A stretch of 64,000 bases of DNA from Hydrogeniiclostridium mannosilyticum (GCF_003268275.1 NZ_QLYR01000002.1:62001-126000), one strand, 5' to 3'; shown: positions 24,474 through 32,789, counted from the first letter of the stretch. Numbers and translations are program-made. Notes: generated by a model not told the origin, from the letters alone.

Positions 24474-25898
24474 ATGCAGAACCCTATAGTAAAAAAGGAA
24501 TTTACGGTTAGTAAATGGGAAGACTGTTATTATGTTATAGATAAAACAAAAAAACTTCCTGTGCTTAAAGTTGGTCGTTTTGTAGGGTTATTATTGTTAC
24601 TTTGTAATGGCAAGAATGATGTCGAAAATATCATTTTGACCATGTCAAAATGTACAAGAGACAATAACTTGGAACTTAAAAAGAAGGTTATTGATACAAT
24701 GGAATCTCTTCAGCTTTTCATAGAAGACGCTTCTGAACAGCGGAATTTCTCTGCGGAATCAAATTTGGTAGAAGAGCTTTCCACTATAGCAGAAAACTAT
24801 CTTGAATTTCGAAAAGATTACCCATTGTATATTGATTTCTATTTGTCAAATAAATGCACAAGGAACTGCATTTACTGCTTTTCTGGTTCTCAGTCTAAAA
24901 ATGAATCGTATGCAACTAACAATTTTTTGTCAGTTGAAAGATTTAAAGAAATTTCTTACGAGGCTCAAAACTTAGGGACAAAAACTTTTATTTTTACAGG
25001 TGGTGAGCCAATGCTCAATCCCTATATTTTTGACTATATACATATAGCCAGGTTATCTGGGATATCAGTAAAAACATCTACAAAAATGAAACTAAGCCAA
25101 GCTTTTACAAAAAAGTTGTTAGATGCTGGCCTATCTTCTCTGCAAGTAAGTATTGATTCTGCTAATAGCGAGATAGAGGATTTTTTAGTAGGCACAATAG
25201 GTGTGCTTCCCGAATTGGTGCAAACTGCTGAAAATGCCCTACATGTGGGAATTCCGCTTTCAGTTAGGTGTGTTATAACGAAATACAACGCTGATGAAAT
25301 AGGTGATCTTTTAATATTCCTCCATGAGCGAGAAATGTTTAATGTCAGCTTTAGTTTTTGGGGAGAAAGTTGTGAAACCAAAGTTGGAAATTTTGGGGCC
25401 TCCATAGACCAAGTGCAACGCCTAAATAGTGTTATTGAAGAATTTCGCATTACGCATCCCAAAATGCAAATTCAATATAATTTCAGCTATTTAGATATTT
25501 TAACAGAGGAAAAATCGAATATAAATGCTAAAAATTATCTGAGAAGGCCTATTTGTATGGCTAGCGTTAACGGAATGAAAGTCCGTTCTGATGGAAAAGT
25601 TATGTTTTGTGACCAGGTTCAATATTGTGATGAACTTATTGTCGGCAATCTTCATACTGAAGGAATTCAGGAAGTATGGAAATCTTTAGAAATGATGAGA
25701 TGGTTAAGTCCTTCAAGAGAGGGATTTCAAAAGACGTTGTGTTATTCGTGTGCAGATTTTGAATGTTGCTATAGACATAGGTGCCATAAGGATACAATTA
25801 TAAAATACGGAACCCTTTTTGCTAGAAATGTATATTGTAACATGATAGCGGACTTATTTCCAATGCTGAGTGTGAAAAAGATGACTTTATATCCGTGA
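24474..25898 (+). CDS. Radical SAM/SPASM peptide-maturase with PqqD-like N-terminal domain
   Basis: A 474-residue enzyme predicted to modify the 45-residue precursor. Residues ~1-95 resemble a PqqD/RRE peptide-binding domain ('KLPVLKVGRFVGLLLLLCNG' and 'MESLQLFIED'). The radical SAM core carries CTRNCIYC (Cys128, 132, 135; the 4Fe-4S site) and 'FTGGEP' (176-179) for SAM binding, with the barrel strand 'LQVSIDSAN'. The C-terminal ~115 residues form a SPASM-type auxiliary cluster domain ('RRPICMASVNGMKV', 'VMFCDQVQYC', 'LCYSCADFECCYRHRCHKD'). RRE-radical SAM-SPASM is the layout of sactipeptide, ranthipeptide and related maturases that attach sulphur to carbon. The gene is AT-rich, with GGAGG before ATG 24474, and overlaps the next gene by four bases (GTGA). 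Product type is inference. Confidence 0.92.
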   Translation: MQNPIVKKEFTVSKWEDCYYVIDKTKKLPVLKVGRFVGLLLLLCNGKNDVENIILTMSKCTRDNNLELKKKVIDTMESLQLFIEDASEQRNFSAESNLVEELSTIAENYLEFRKDYPLYIDFYLSNKCTRNCIYCFSGSQSKNESYATNNFLSVERFKEISYEAQNLGTKTFIFTGGEPMLNPYIFDYIHIARLSGISVKTSTKMKLSQAFTKKLLDAGLSSLQVSIDSANSEIEDFLVGTIGVLPELVQTAENALHVGIPLSVRCVITKYNADEIGDLLIFLHEREMFNVSFSFWGESCETKVGNFGASIDQVQRLNSVIEEFRITHPKMQIQYNFSYLDILTEEKSNINAKNYLRRPICMASVNGMKVRSDGKVMFCDQVQYCDELIVGNLHTEGIQEVWKSLEMMRWLSPSREGFQKTLCYSCADFECCYRHRCHKDTIIKYGTLFARNVYCNMIADLFPMLSVKKMTLYP

Positions 25899-26659
25899 AC
25901 GACGCAAATTATTTGCCGGATATAAAAAACCGATATTTTTTGTTAAACGAGTGTACTGTAACTGAACTTTACTATCCTTCTCGATGCTTGTTGATTGAAA
26001 AAGAAAAAGAAGCTTATATTATCTCGGGAAATGAAAAAAAGCTTTCCTATCATGCGCGGCAGGTTCTTAAGCGTTTTGTCCGTTCTATTTTTCATGAACA
26101 AGGCTTTTATTCTTTACATGCGGCAGCTATTGTGGAACAAGGAAAAGCATTTTTGTTCCCAGGAAAAACTCACAGTGGAAAAAGCACCATTCTCTTAAAC
26201 ATGTCGGCTGTTGGTTTCGTTCCAATGAACGATGATATTGTTTTCCTTAAAAAGCAGGCGAATGGAGCTATTCAAGTTGAGTCTGTTCCATTGTTAATAC
26301 AAGTTCGAAAAAACTCTGACACTGTTCTTATGCCCGAGGTAAAAGACTTTCCATTCGGCATAACAACAATAGATCCATACACAAATACATCCTGTGCTAT
26401 GGAAGCAGAATTGTCATGTGTTATTTTTCCAACAATCGTAACAGAAACAACTTTGATTCAAGAAATTGACCAGAATATTGCTAAAAAGCTCTTATTTGCA
26501 ACATTTAACGCTCATGGAAGAATCGAGATTTCGGAAGAATTTGCTAAACTTTTTTACACTCTCCTTTCCGCAGATATGTACTCCCTTGAAATGGGAAACA
26601 ACTGGAATTTTCTTATAAATTGGATACATAATGTTGCGAACAAGGATGATAAAAATTAA
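25895..26659 (+). CDS. HPr-kinase-like (HprK-related) protein in RiPP cluster
   Basis: A 254-residue protein with a P-loop 'FPGKTHSGKSTILLNM' (Walker A about residues 90-98) followed by 'VPMNDDIVFLKK' (the acidic motif after the P-loop in HPr kinase-type enzymes) and 'SLHAAAIVEQGKAFLFPG', the usual lead-in. These are features of HprK-related proteins found in RiPP clusters, where some members phosphorylate a serine near the C-terminus of a lasso peptide. It is not the housekeeping HPr kinase: the HPr-binding loop region is not recognisable, the protein is shorter than usual and the context is a peptide cluster. GTG 25895 overlaps the radical SAM stop, so synthesis is coupled. Possible targets are Ser35, Ser40 or Ser44 of the precursor. 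Confidence 0.82.
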   Translation: MNDANYLPDIKNRYFLLNECTVTELYYPSRCLLIEKEKEAYIISGNEKKLSYHARQVLKRFVRSIFHEQGFYSLHAAAIVEQGKAFLFPGKTHSGKSTILLNMSAVGFVPMNDDIVFLKKQANGAIQVESVPLLIQVRKNSDTVLMPEVKDFPFGITTIDPYTNTSCAMEAELSCVIFPTIVTETTLIQEIDQNIAKKLLFATFNAHGRIEISEEFAKLFYTLLSADMYSLEMGNNWNFLINWIHNVANKDDKN

Positions 26660-26735
26660 GAAACCTAGACCGGCCTGTAGTGTTAATAGGATACGGATTT
26701 GTGCCACCTGAACCTGAACAATAGGAGGGAGAGCA

Positions 26736-28418
26736 ATGTACAGGAACATCTGCAAAAGTGCCAATATCGGTTGGAAGGAGGTCACTCTGACAGTGGTGCT
26801 GAAAATCGGCGTTATATCTGCCGCACTGCTTTCGGCACAACTCATCGGAAGGGTATTGGGGGCGATTCAGGAGGAGGAATCCATATCGGCAGGAGAACTA
26901 ATTCTACTGGTAGTCGCGGTTCTGGGCGAGTTGTTCTTCACTCTTGCGAACACCCGGTTTTTTGGTCTTCAAACTCAGAAGGCGACCAATAATCTCTGCG
27001 AAAGAGCCAACGTTACCATTACCGGAGCTAACTACCAGCTTCTCACCCAAATCAGTGACGGCGATCTCTACCAGCGAGCCACTGAGGACAGCAAGCGGAC
27101 AGCCAACTTCCTCTATCAATCTTCCGTGGGTCTCTTGTCCTCCGGCCTGACCTTCGGCGTCGGTCTGGTCTATCTAGCGCTGGTCAAGTGGTACCTGGCT
27201 CCCATATACGGAGCGATGTGGCTTTGCATCTTTGCTTTACAATTCTGGTTAAGCAAGTCTGCTGACACTGCTATGTCCGAGGTTTTTGCCAAAAATGCTG
27301 AAATAGGAGAGCAGTTCCGAGGACTTTACAGCCGAATAGGCCTGATCCGTTCTTATAACTACGAAACCCAAGCCCAGAAAAAACTGGAAGATGGTACTAA
27401 AGGCTATGTCGCCGCAACCAGAAACGTTTGGGCTAAGCGGAGTCTGTTGACCCTTCCCATGAGTATCCTCGCTTTCTTGCCGGTTTTCGTGATGTTTGTC
27501 ATTTCCTCATACCTGACAGGCGTCGGCCAGATCACCGTAGCAGAGTTGGTTTCGGTCACCGTTTTGCTGGTCACCGTTGACTCCGGCATGAGTCAGATGC
27601 CGACCCTTTTCCTGGATTGGCGATCCAACAGAGCTTCTGCCAAACGTTATCTGGAGCTGGTCCTCCTTCCTCTGGAAACTCTTTCGGATACCCCAGAGAA
27701 ACCCGGCAGAACCGGAGAAATTTCCCTTCAGAATGTTTCTCTTTCCTATGGGGATCAGCCTGTTCTCCGCAACGTTTCCCTGAAAATCCAGTCTGGAGAA
27801 AAGGTAGCTGTGGTAGGTCGATCCGGTTCAGGAAAATCCACTCTGATCAAGCTGATGGCAGGACTTCTGGTTCCCGATGAAGGAGAAGTCACCGTTTCGG
27901 GAAAGCGGCCGGATACGGAATTGGAGGTTCGCCAGGAACTAAGTTGCGCTTTCCAGCAGGGTGGCCCTCTTTTTCAGAGATCTGTCGCCGAAAACGTGAG
28001 TTACGGTCGGGAAAATGCAACTCCGGCTCAATTACAAAAAGCTTTCCGTAGCGCCGTCGTGGATTTTGTCTCCGACGAGACGGGAAACCGAAAGGCTTCC
28101 GAGCTTTCCGGTGGCCAGCAGCGTCGGGTGGAAATTGCCAGAGCCCTTCTGAAAGGTGGAGAAATTTTCCTTTTCGACGAGATTACCTCAGAATTGGACA
28201 CTGACACCACCAATCGGCTTCTCGCTGGCCTGGCTGAAGAGACCGTTGGAAAAACCGTGGTTTTTGTTTCCCACGACTGGGCGGAAATCCAACAAGCTGA
28301 GAGGATACTGGTTGTGGATCAAGGTCAGATCGTCCAGGACGGAAAGACGGAGGCTCTTCTCCAGTCCGAGGGACTTTTCCGAACACTCTTTCTTAGTGAG
28401 GTGACCCACCATGAGTGA
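26736..28418 (+). CDS. ABC exporter, fused membrane and ATPase domains (first of pair)
   Basis: A 560-residue half-transporter. The N-terminal ~330 residues hold about six membrane helices; the C-terminal ATPase has Walker A 'GRSGSGKST' (about 360-368), signature 'LSGGQQRRVEIARA' (about 457) and Walker B 'IFLFDEITSELD'. No peptidase C39 domain precedes the helices, so leader removal needs another enzyme. It most likely pairs with the next gene as a heterodimer to export the mature peptide or give self-immunity. AGGAGGGAG precedes the ATG. Base composition is clearly more GC-rich than in the radical SAM and kinase genes upstream, so the transporter pair may have a different origin. Confidence 0.92.
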   Translation: MYRNICKSANIGWKEVTLTVVLKIGVISAALLSAQLIGRVLGAIQEEESISAGELILLVVAVLGELFFTLANTRFFGLQTQKATNNLCERANVTITGANYQLLTQISDGDLYQRATEDSKRTANFLYQSSVGLLSSGLTFGVGLVYLALVKWYLAPIYGAMWLCIFALQFWLSKSADTAMSEVFAKNAEIGEQFRGLYSRIGLIRSYNYETQAQKKLEDGTKGYVAATRNVWAKRSLLTLPMSILAFLPVFVMFVISSYLTGVGQITVAELVSVTVLLVTVDSGMSQMPTLFLDWRSNRASAKRYLELVLLPLETLSDTPEKPGRTGEISLQNVSLSYGDQPVLRNVSLKIQSGEKVAVVGRSGSGKSTLIKLMAGLLVPDEGEVTVSGKRPDTELEVRQELSCAFQQGGPLFQRSVAENVSYGRENATPAQLQKAFRSAVVDFVSDETGNRKASELSGGQQRRVEIARALLKGGEIFLFDEITSELDTDTTNRLLAGLAEETVGKTVVFVSHDWAEIQQAERILVVDQGQIVQDGKTEALLQSEGLFRTLFLSEVTHHE

Positions 28419-30069
28419 AAAAAAGAAACAGCCTTTCAGGGAATCCTTCACAATCATGAGACGAATCGGCGCCTTTCTCGTCCCCCAATTGGCTCTATAC
28501 GTCCCAGCCCTTCTTATTTGGACCTCTCAAGATTTTGTTATGCCCTATTTTCTCGCAAAGCTTCAGGAGAGTTTGACTGAATTCGCATTAGGCGCCAGTG
28601 CCAATAGCTTTTTGTATATCGTTCTGGGGTATGTTCTGGCCTTTTCAATTTATCTTGCAATTTTCTGCGTTACCGCTTATCTGGTTATGGTCATTCAGGA
28701 GCAGTCCAAATGCCGTCTCTGGAACCGGTGCTTTCAAAAGCTTCTGCACGCTAAAAAAACCATGAAAACAGATGATGCCGTTATTCGTTTCTCCAACGAT
28801 GTAACGACGGCAGCTATTTCCACCTACGGCACCATTTCCAGCCTGCTTCAGAGTCTTATCGCCCTGATAGGAAGTCTGGTGATAGTTTTGCAGGTTCATT
28901 GGCTTTTGGGACTGACAGCTGTGCTCATTGGCCTTTTGAATGTTTGGATCAAGCGACATTTTGTGGGAAAATTACGTGCCGTCGGCCAGGAACTTCGAGA
29001 AGCCGAAGTGAGTGCCCAGTCGGAAATCACCGACAATATCGCCAATAAAATTGCCGTCCGTCTCTTTTTGCTGGCTGGCCGCCGCGGAGGGGAGCTTAGC
29101 CAAAAACTGGAGAGCATCACTCTGACCAACCGAAAAAAAGTCTCACTAGACACCCGATTTTCCTGTCTCACCTACTGCCGCAAGTGGATGACCTACGGCG
29201 GTATCTGCCTGATGGGAGGCTTGTTGATCTACCACGGCCAACTTACTCTACCCGCTCTGATTCTGGCGCTGGGAGTATTGCCCCAAGTCGTCATAAAAAT
29301 TGGCTTTCTCATCGACATAGTTGCCATGTATCAGGCTTCCCTGCCTGCCTGCAACCGGGTCATTGAGATACTGGACATGGAAGAAGAGGTAACCGGTACG
29401 CCTCTGCCGGAAACCTCTCCCCAGATTCTCACCTTTGCTCATGTTACCTTTCGCTATCCCGGCGGAGTTCAGGATGTTCTCCAGGATGTAAGTTTCACCC
29501 TCCACAAGGGAGAAAAGGTAGCTTTGGTGGGTAGCTCCGGCAACGGAAAATCCACTCTCCTGAAGCTGGCTGCGGGCGTGTTGCGCCCTGACAGCGGAAG
29601 AATTTCCATAGACAGCATCCCCCTGGAGGAGGCAGATCCCCGCCAGTGGCGGCGTTGCTTCGGTTATGTAGATCAGTCCGCTGATTTGCTGCCGGGAACA
29701 GTTCGTGAAAACGTGGGTATGGGCAAAGAGAATGCCTCTGATCATGAAATTGAGAGAGCCTTGTCAGAGGCAGGAATTGCCGATTTCGTTTCAGACCGGA
29801 GTCTTGGCCTGGACACGCCCGTTGAAGGTGGGGATGCCGCTCTTTCCGGGGGTCAGAAGCAACGAACTGCCCTTGCTAGGGCGCTGCTGCGCCGAGAGAA
29901 GATTCTCTGTCTGGATGAGATCACCTCCGCCCAAGACACCAGTCTCCGGAAGGAAATGGCAGCGCTTCTTTTCCAGAAAGATCTGACCGTCTTGGCTGCC
30001 ACCAACGACCCCACTTTCGCCCGGAATTTCGACCGGATTCTCACCCTAGAAAATGGACTCCTGCGGTAA
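28411..30069 (+). CDS. ABC exporter, fused membrane and ATPase domains (second of pair)
   Basis: A 552-residue half-transporter, with membrane helices in residues ~20-300 and an ATPase with Walker A 'GSSGNGKSTLLKLAAG' (about 373), signature 'LSGGQKQRTALARALL' (about 477) and Walker B 'ILCLDEITSAQD'. In place of the usual His after the D-loop ('VLAATNDPTF') there is Asn, suggesting a degenerate nucleotide site as in asymmetric heterodimeric exporters; the first subunit retains 'FVSHDW'. The start overlaps the previous gene by eight bases, which indicates equal-ratio synthesis. A terminator lies at 30183-30214. Confidence 0.9.
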   Translation: MSEKKKQPFRESFTIMRRIGAFLVPQLALYVPALLIWTSQDFVMPYFLAKLQESLTEFALGASANSFLYIVLGYVLAFSIYLAIFCVTAYLVMVIQEQSKCRLWNRCFQKLLHAKKTMKTDDAVIRFSNDVTTAAISTYGTISSLLQSLIALIGSLVIVLQVHWLLGLTAVLIGLLNVWIKRHFVGKLRAVGQELREAEVSAQSEITDNIANKIAVRLFLLAGRRGGELSQKLESITLTNRKKVSLDTRFSCLTYCRKWMTYGGICLMGGLLIYHGQLTLPALILALGVLPQVVIKIGFLIDIVAMYQASLPACNRVIEILDMEEEVTGTPLPETSPQILTFAHVTFRYPGGVQDVLQDVSFTLHKGEKVALVGSSGNGKSTLLKLAAGVLRPDSGRISIDSIPLEEADPRQWRRCFGYVDQSADLLPGTVRENVGMGKENASDHEIERALSEAGIADFVSDRSLGLDTPVEGGDAALSGGQKQRTALARALLRREKILCLDEITSAQDTSLRKEMAALLFQKDLTVLAATNDPTFARNFDRILTLENGLLR

Positions 30070-30182
30070 AGGAAGAAGAAAACGCTACTTGATCGGATGA
30101 CAGTATTTTGAACAGTTTTTTATGGATTGTTTTAAACACTGTTGTCCTTTTTATTCCATATTTAGGGCTGCCTTTCCAAATT

Positions 30183-30214
30183 TGCGGTCAGCAATTAGAT
30201 GGCCGCATTTTTTC
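30183..30214 (+). terminator. Terminator after ABC exporter pair
   Basis: TGCGGTC pairs with GGCCGCA (one G-T pair), followed by six T. Confidence 0.7.
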
Positions 30215-30407
30215 TATTTTGAAGTTTTGCTGCTGTGTTGGCAACAGGTACCTATTTCATGATAGCCAGACACGTCGGGGGACACTAGTGTCGTTTGCTT
30301 ACAAACAAGATCAATGCCTGTGCGTTGCTGCCAACTTTTTACGGGACGCCCTGCGGAATAGAGTACCTTTTTCATACGGTAATTTTTTATTAAAATCATA
30401 CTTTTTA

Positions 30408-30436
30408 TTTACATTTTATGTGGAATATAGTATTAT
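30408..30436 (+). promoter_or_regulatory. Promoter of the metallopeptidase gene
   Basis: TTTACA (30408-30413) and TATTAT (30431-30436) are 17 bases apart, about 45 bases before the start codon. Confidence 0.7.
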
Positions 30437-30480
30437 TAAAACAAAAATCGTTGTTTTTATGTAGAGGGGGGAAGGCAATA

Positions 30481-31647
30481 ATGTCACAAAATGCAATGAA
30501 AGTAACTGTAAAATTTCAAAACAATGAATTCTTTGCTTCAGCAAATATTAACTGTCCCAATAATACAGAAAAAGAACTTTCTTTTATCCTTAACAATGAT
30601 TTGGTTATTACTTCGATATTCGGAGAAAATATAACATATCAAAAAACTGATACAATTTCACCAACCTTCAGATCGTTATCACAAGTAATAAAAGTAACAG
30701 GAAATGAACCCATTCAGAATATTACTATTGCATATTGTGGTTCCGTGCAGTTTGATTTAGAAAAGAGAAAAAATTGGCACAATATTGTAACAGATGATTT
30801 TGTTTCATTAAGTTTTTATTCGGCTTGGTATCCTCAGGAAATGTCTATTGATATATCTATAGATAAGGTAATTATTGAAGATGGACAGCGTTGGTTCGTC
30901 ATAAAAGGTACTTATAATGATAAAAACTCAACATGGGAATATGGAAATCAGGGCTTTGATCCATATAATATTGTCGCTTATAACCGTGCTTTAATGAAAA
31001 AAGTATCGAGCGAATATATGAGTATATATTTTCTTGATGATAGTATTGCTTTACAGGCAGAAAAAGCAAATGAAATTTATAATGATATCGTAAACTTTTA
31101 TAACGGTGATTTATTTCAAAAGATTAATATTTCTACATTAGACATTGCTTGTGCCTGGCCATTTATAACTGTAGGTGGTGCTTATAGGCGAAAAGATTTT
31201 ATGTGGTGTACCTCATTAGGAAACAGCGAAGCTGAAATTAGTTGGTTATTTGCACATGAAACTGCACATATCTGGTGTGCCGGTGCTGATACCGGCAGTT
31301 GGGAGGATTGGCTCAACGAAACGACTGCGGAGTGGGCCTCTTTATTGTTTGCCCTGAAAAACAATGATACCAATCTCTTTAATTATATTTTACAGCCTAA
31401 AATTGAGCAGTCTACTACACTGCCGCCTATTAAAACACTTGATGGAACACGGCCTGATGGGGTGCATGACAAAGGGACTGTACTTTTTTATAAAATTTAT
31501 AACGATATTGGTTTTGATAGCATGAAAAAAGTTATCAGATGCTTTACAGACCTGGAAAATAAAAACACATATGGATATCTTAACGCTCTGCGGAAAAATG
31601 GGTTTTCGCATGTTGCTGATGTGATTAAAGAAAATTTGGAAAAATAA
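30481..31647 (+). CDS. Gluzincin (M1-like) metallopeptidase
   Basis: A 388-residue protein with no obvious signal peptide. The N-terminal half is beta-rich ('VKFQNNEFFASANINCP', 'VKVTGNEPIQNITIAYCG'-type strands), like the N-terminal domain of M1 aminopeptidases. The zinc site is HETAH (His259, Glu260, His263), with the third ligand Glu280 in 'WEDWLNETTAEW'. In classical M1 enzymes 18 residues separate the second His and the Glu; here there are 16, so the loop is shortened. It could remove the leader of the upstream peptide, which would explain the exporters lacking a C39 domain, or be an unrelated protease carried by the island. The AT-rich composition matches the radical SAM part of the cluster. 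GGGGGGAAGG precedes ATG 30481. Confidence 0.8.
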   Translation: MSQNAMKVTVKFQNNEFFASANINCPNNTEKELSFILNNDLVITSIFGENITYQKTDTISPTFRSLSQVIKVTGNEPIQNITIAYCGSVQFDLEKRKNWHNIVTDDFVSLSFYSAWYPQEMSIDISIDKVIIEDGQRWFVIKGTYNDKNSTWEYGNQGFDPYNIVAYNRALMKKVSSEYMSIYFLDDSIALQAEKANEIYNDIVNFYNGDLFQKINISTLDIACAWPFITVGGAYRRKDFMWCTSLGNSEAEISWLFAHETAHIWCAGADTGSWEDWLNETTAEWASLLFALKNNDTNLFNYILQPKIEQSTTLPPIKTLDGTRPDGVHDKGTVLFYKIYNDIGFDSMKKVIRCFTDLENKNTYGYLNALRKNGFSHVADVIKENLEK

Positions 31648-31659
31648 AAATTATTTAAA

Positions 31660-31716
31660 TCGGCGTCGATCGTCCTCCCTTTTCGAGAGGTGTGAGAGTT
31701 CAGCTCTCTCTGCCGA
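31660..31716 (+). other. tRNA-like remnant near the right island edge
   Basis: TCGGC at 31660-31664 can pair with GCCGA at 31712-31716. Between them is a T-arm look-alike: GAGAG (31694-31698), a seven-base loop TTCAGCT and CTCTC (31706-31710). A D-arm is missing. This may be the wreck of a tRNA 3' half. Confidence 0.3.
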
Positions 31717-31820
31717 AACCGCAAAAATATCTTTTTTACCGCCGAAATAAAAACTAAGTCCGAACGCAATTCGCGTTGACATTTAGTCTTTTGCCTAAAC
31801 GGAACGCTCGCGGCGGGGGC

Positions 31821-31883
31821 GGCATCTAAAGTGTCCACCCCTGACAAATGGGCCGGTCATAATAGATGACCGGCCCATTTTTT
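31821..31883 (+). terminator. Right inverted-repeat arm and terminator
   Basis: GGCATCTAAAGTGTCCACCCC (31821-31841, given as a 21-base unit) is the inverted counterpart of 21156-21176. It is followed by a strong hairpin (AAATGGGCCGGTCAT/ATGACCGGCCCATTTTTT). The order inverted-repeat arm, hairpin, direct repeat repeats the pattern at the left edge. No gene is seen in 31648-32176. Confidence 0.7.
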
Positions 31884-31887
31884 AGGT

Positions 31888-32039
31888 TTCATGCGGGTTT
31901 GTGGGCTTTTTAGAGCCCACAAAACAAAAACAGTTTTCCATAGATGTCTTTTCCATAAAATGGAAAAACAAGGGACTTTCACAAGCAGATGCGGGGCTTC
32001 CGCCTGATTTTCAGGCCGGAGGCCCCGTTTTCCTTTTTG
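31888..32039 (+). repeat. Imperfect direct repeat, right copy
   Basis: It starts TTCATGCGGGTTTG like the copy at 21197, shares GGGCTTTTTAGAG and TTTTCCATAGATG, and ends with a terminator hairpin (GGGGCTTCCG/CGGAGGCCCC, T-rich tail). Similarity falls in the middle. With the left copy it frames about 10.5 kb of foreign-looking DNA. Confidence 0.7.
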
Positions 32040-32176
32040 TGATGGATTTTATCTGTTAAGGTATGAATGAATTGTAAATATTATTCTCAAGTTGCATAAA
32101 ACAGTGTAACTTTTATGCGATTTTTCAGGAATAGTGAAAAGACTTTATCTTTATTACAAAGTAAGGAAGTGTTATA

Positions 32177-32773
32177 ATGTATGTAAAAAAGATGTGTGGA
32201 TATGTCGTTTCAGCAAATATGCTCTGTGTCTTGACAAAAGGCCGGTTGGATTCCTATTCGCCGCCCACACAGGAAAGCCGGACTTATAAGAATTGGGTTG
32301 CGGTGCTCGACTTGAAAACCTGTCTGGAATGCCGAGCCCGCCACGGTCAAATTTATCGGATGGATGAGACGCCGGACATAGAGCCGCCGCTTCACCCGAA
32401 CTGCCGGTGCGAGATAAAACCAATGGATGCGGTGATTGCCGGACAGGGAACAAAGGACGGACAAAACGGCGCGGATTACTGGATGAAGTATTTTGCAGAT
32501 TTACCGGAGTACTACATGACAGAAAACGATTTAAGAGAACTTGGATGGAGAAAGGGAAAAGCGCCCGCAAAATTTGCGCCGGGAAAAATGGTAACGAAGG
32601 GAATTTATAAAAATCAAGATCATCATTTACCCCAAATTCCAGGACGGATTTGGTACGAGGCGGACATTAACTATTACAGCGGGCAGCGAAACCGGCATCG
32701 CCTGCTATGGTCAAACGACGGATTGCTGTTTGTCACCTACGATCATTATGAAACATTTTTAGAAATTATTTGA
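32177..32773 (+). CDS. MuF-like capsid-domain/barnase fusion toxin
   Basis: A 198-residue protein in two parts. Residues ~35-85 carry the Cys-rich tail of phage minor head (MuF/SPP1 gp7-like) proteins: 'VLDLKTCLECRARHGQIY' and 'PPLHPNCRCEI'. Residues ~98-198 are a complete barnase-type ribonuclease: 'LPEYYMTENDLRELGW', 'FAPGKMVTKGIY', 'EADINYYSGQRNRHRLLWSNDG' region and 'YDHYETF'. Catalytic Glu161, Arg175 and His190 line up with barnase Glu73, Arg87 and His102. There is no signal peptide, so delivery must be phage-like or the protein acts inside. The front of the capsid domain is absent, making it a trimmed MuF polymorphic toxin. A barstar gene starts 17 bases downstream. Start at 32177 behind AAGGAAG. 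Confidence 0.88.
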   Translation: MYVKKMCGYVVSANMLCVLTKGRLDSYSPPTQESRTYKNWVAVLDLKTCLECRARHGQIYRMDETPDIEPPLHPNCRCEIKPMDAVIAGQGTKDGQNGADYWMKYFADLPEYYMTENDLRELGWRKGKAPAKFAPGKMVTKGIYKNQDHHLPQIPGRIWYEADINYYSGQRNRHRLLWSNDGLLFVTYDHYETFLEII

Positions 32774-32789
32774 AAGGAGTCTACGCACC

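Larger units (their letters stand above)
30070..30480. other. Intergenic stretch with terminator and promoter
   Basis: An open frame from 30108 to 30464 has no similarity that I recognise and spans the hairpin and the promoter, so I do not call it a gene. The end of the exporter transcript and the start of the peptidase transcript lie here. Confidence 0.5.

Noticed and set aside
25895-26659. Housekeeping HPr kinase/phosphorylase for the ptsH product
   Set aside because: It is short, AT-rich, coupled to a radical SAM gene and lacks a recognisable HPr-contact region.
30108-30464. 118-codon frame between the ABC exporters and the peptidase
   Set aside because: It crosses a terminator hairpin and the peptidase promoter, has no good ribosome binding site and resembles nothing.
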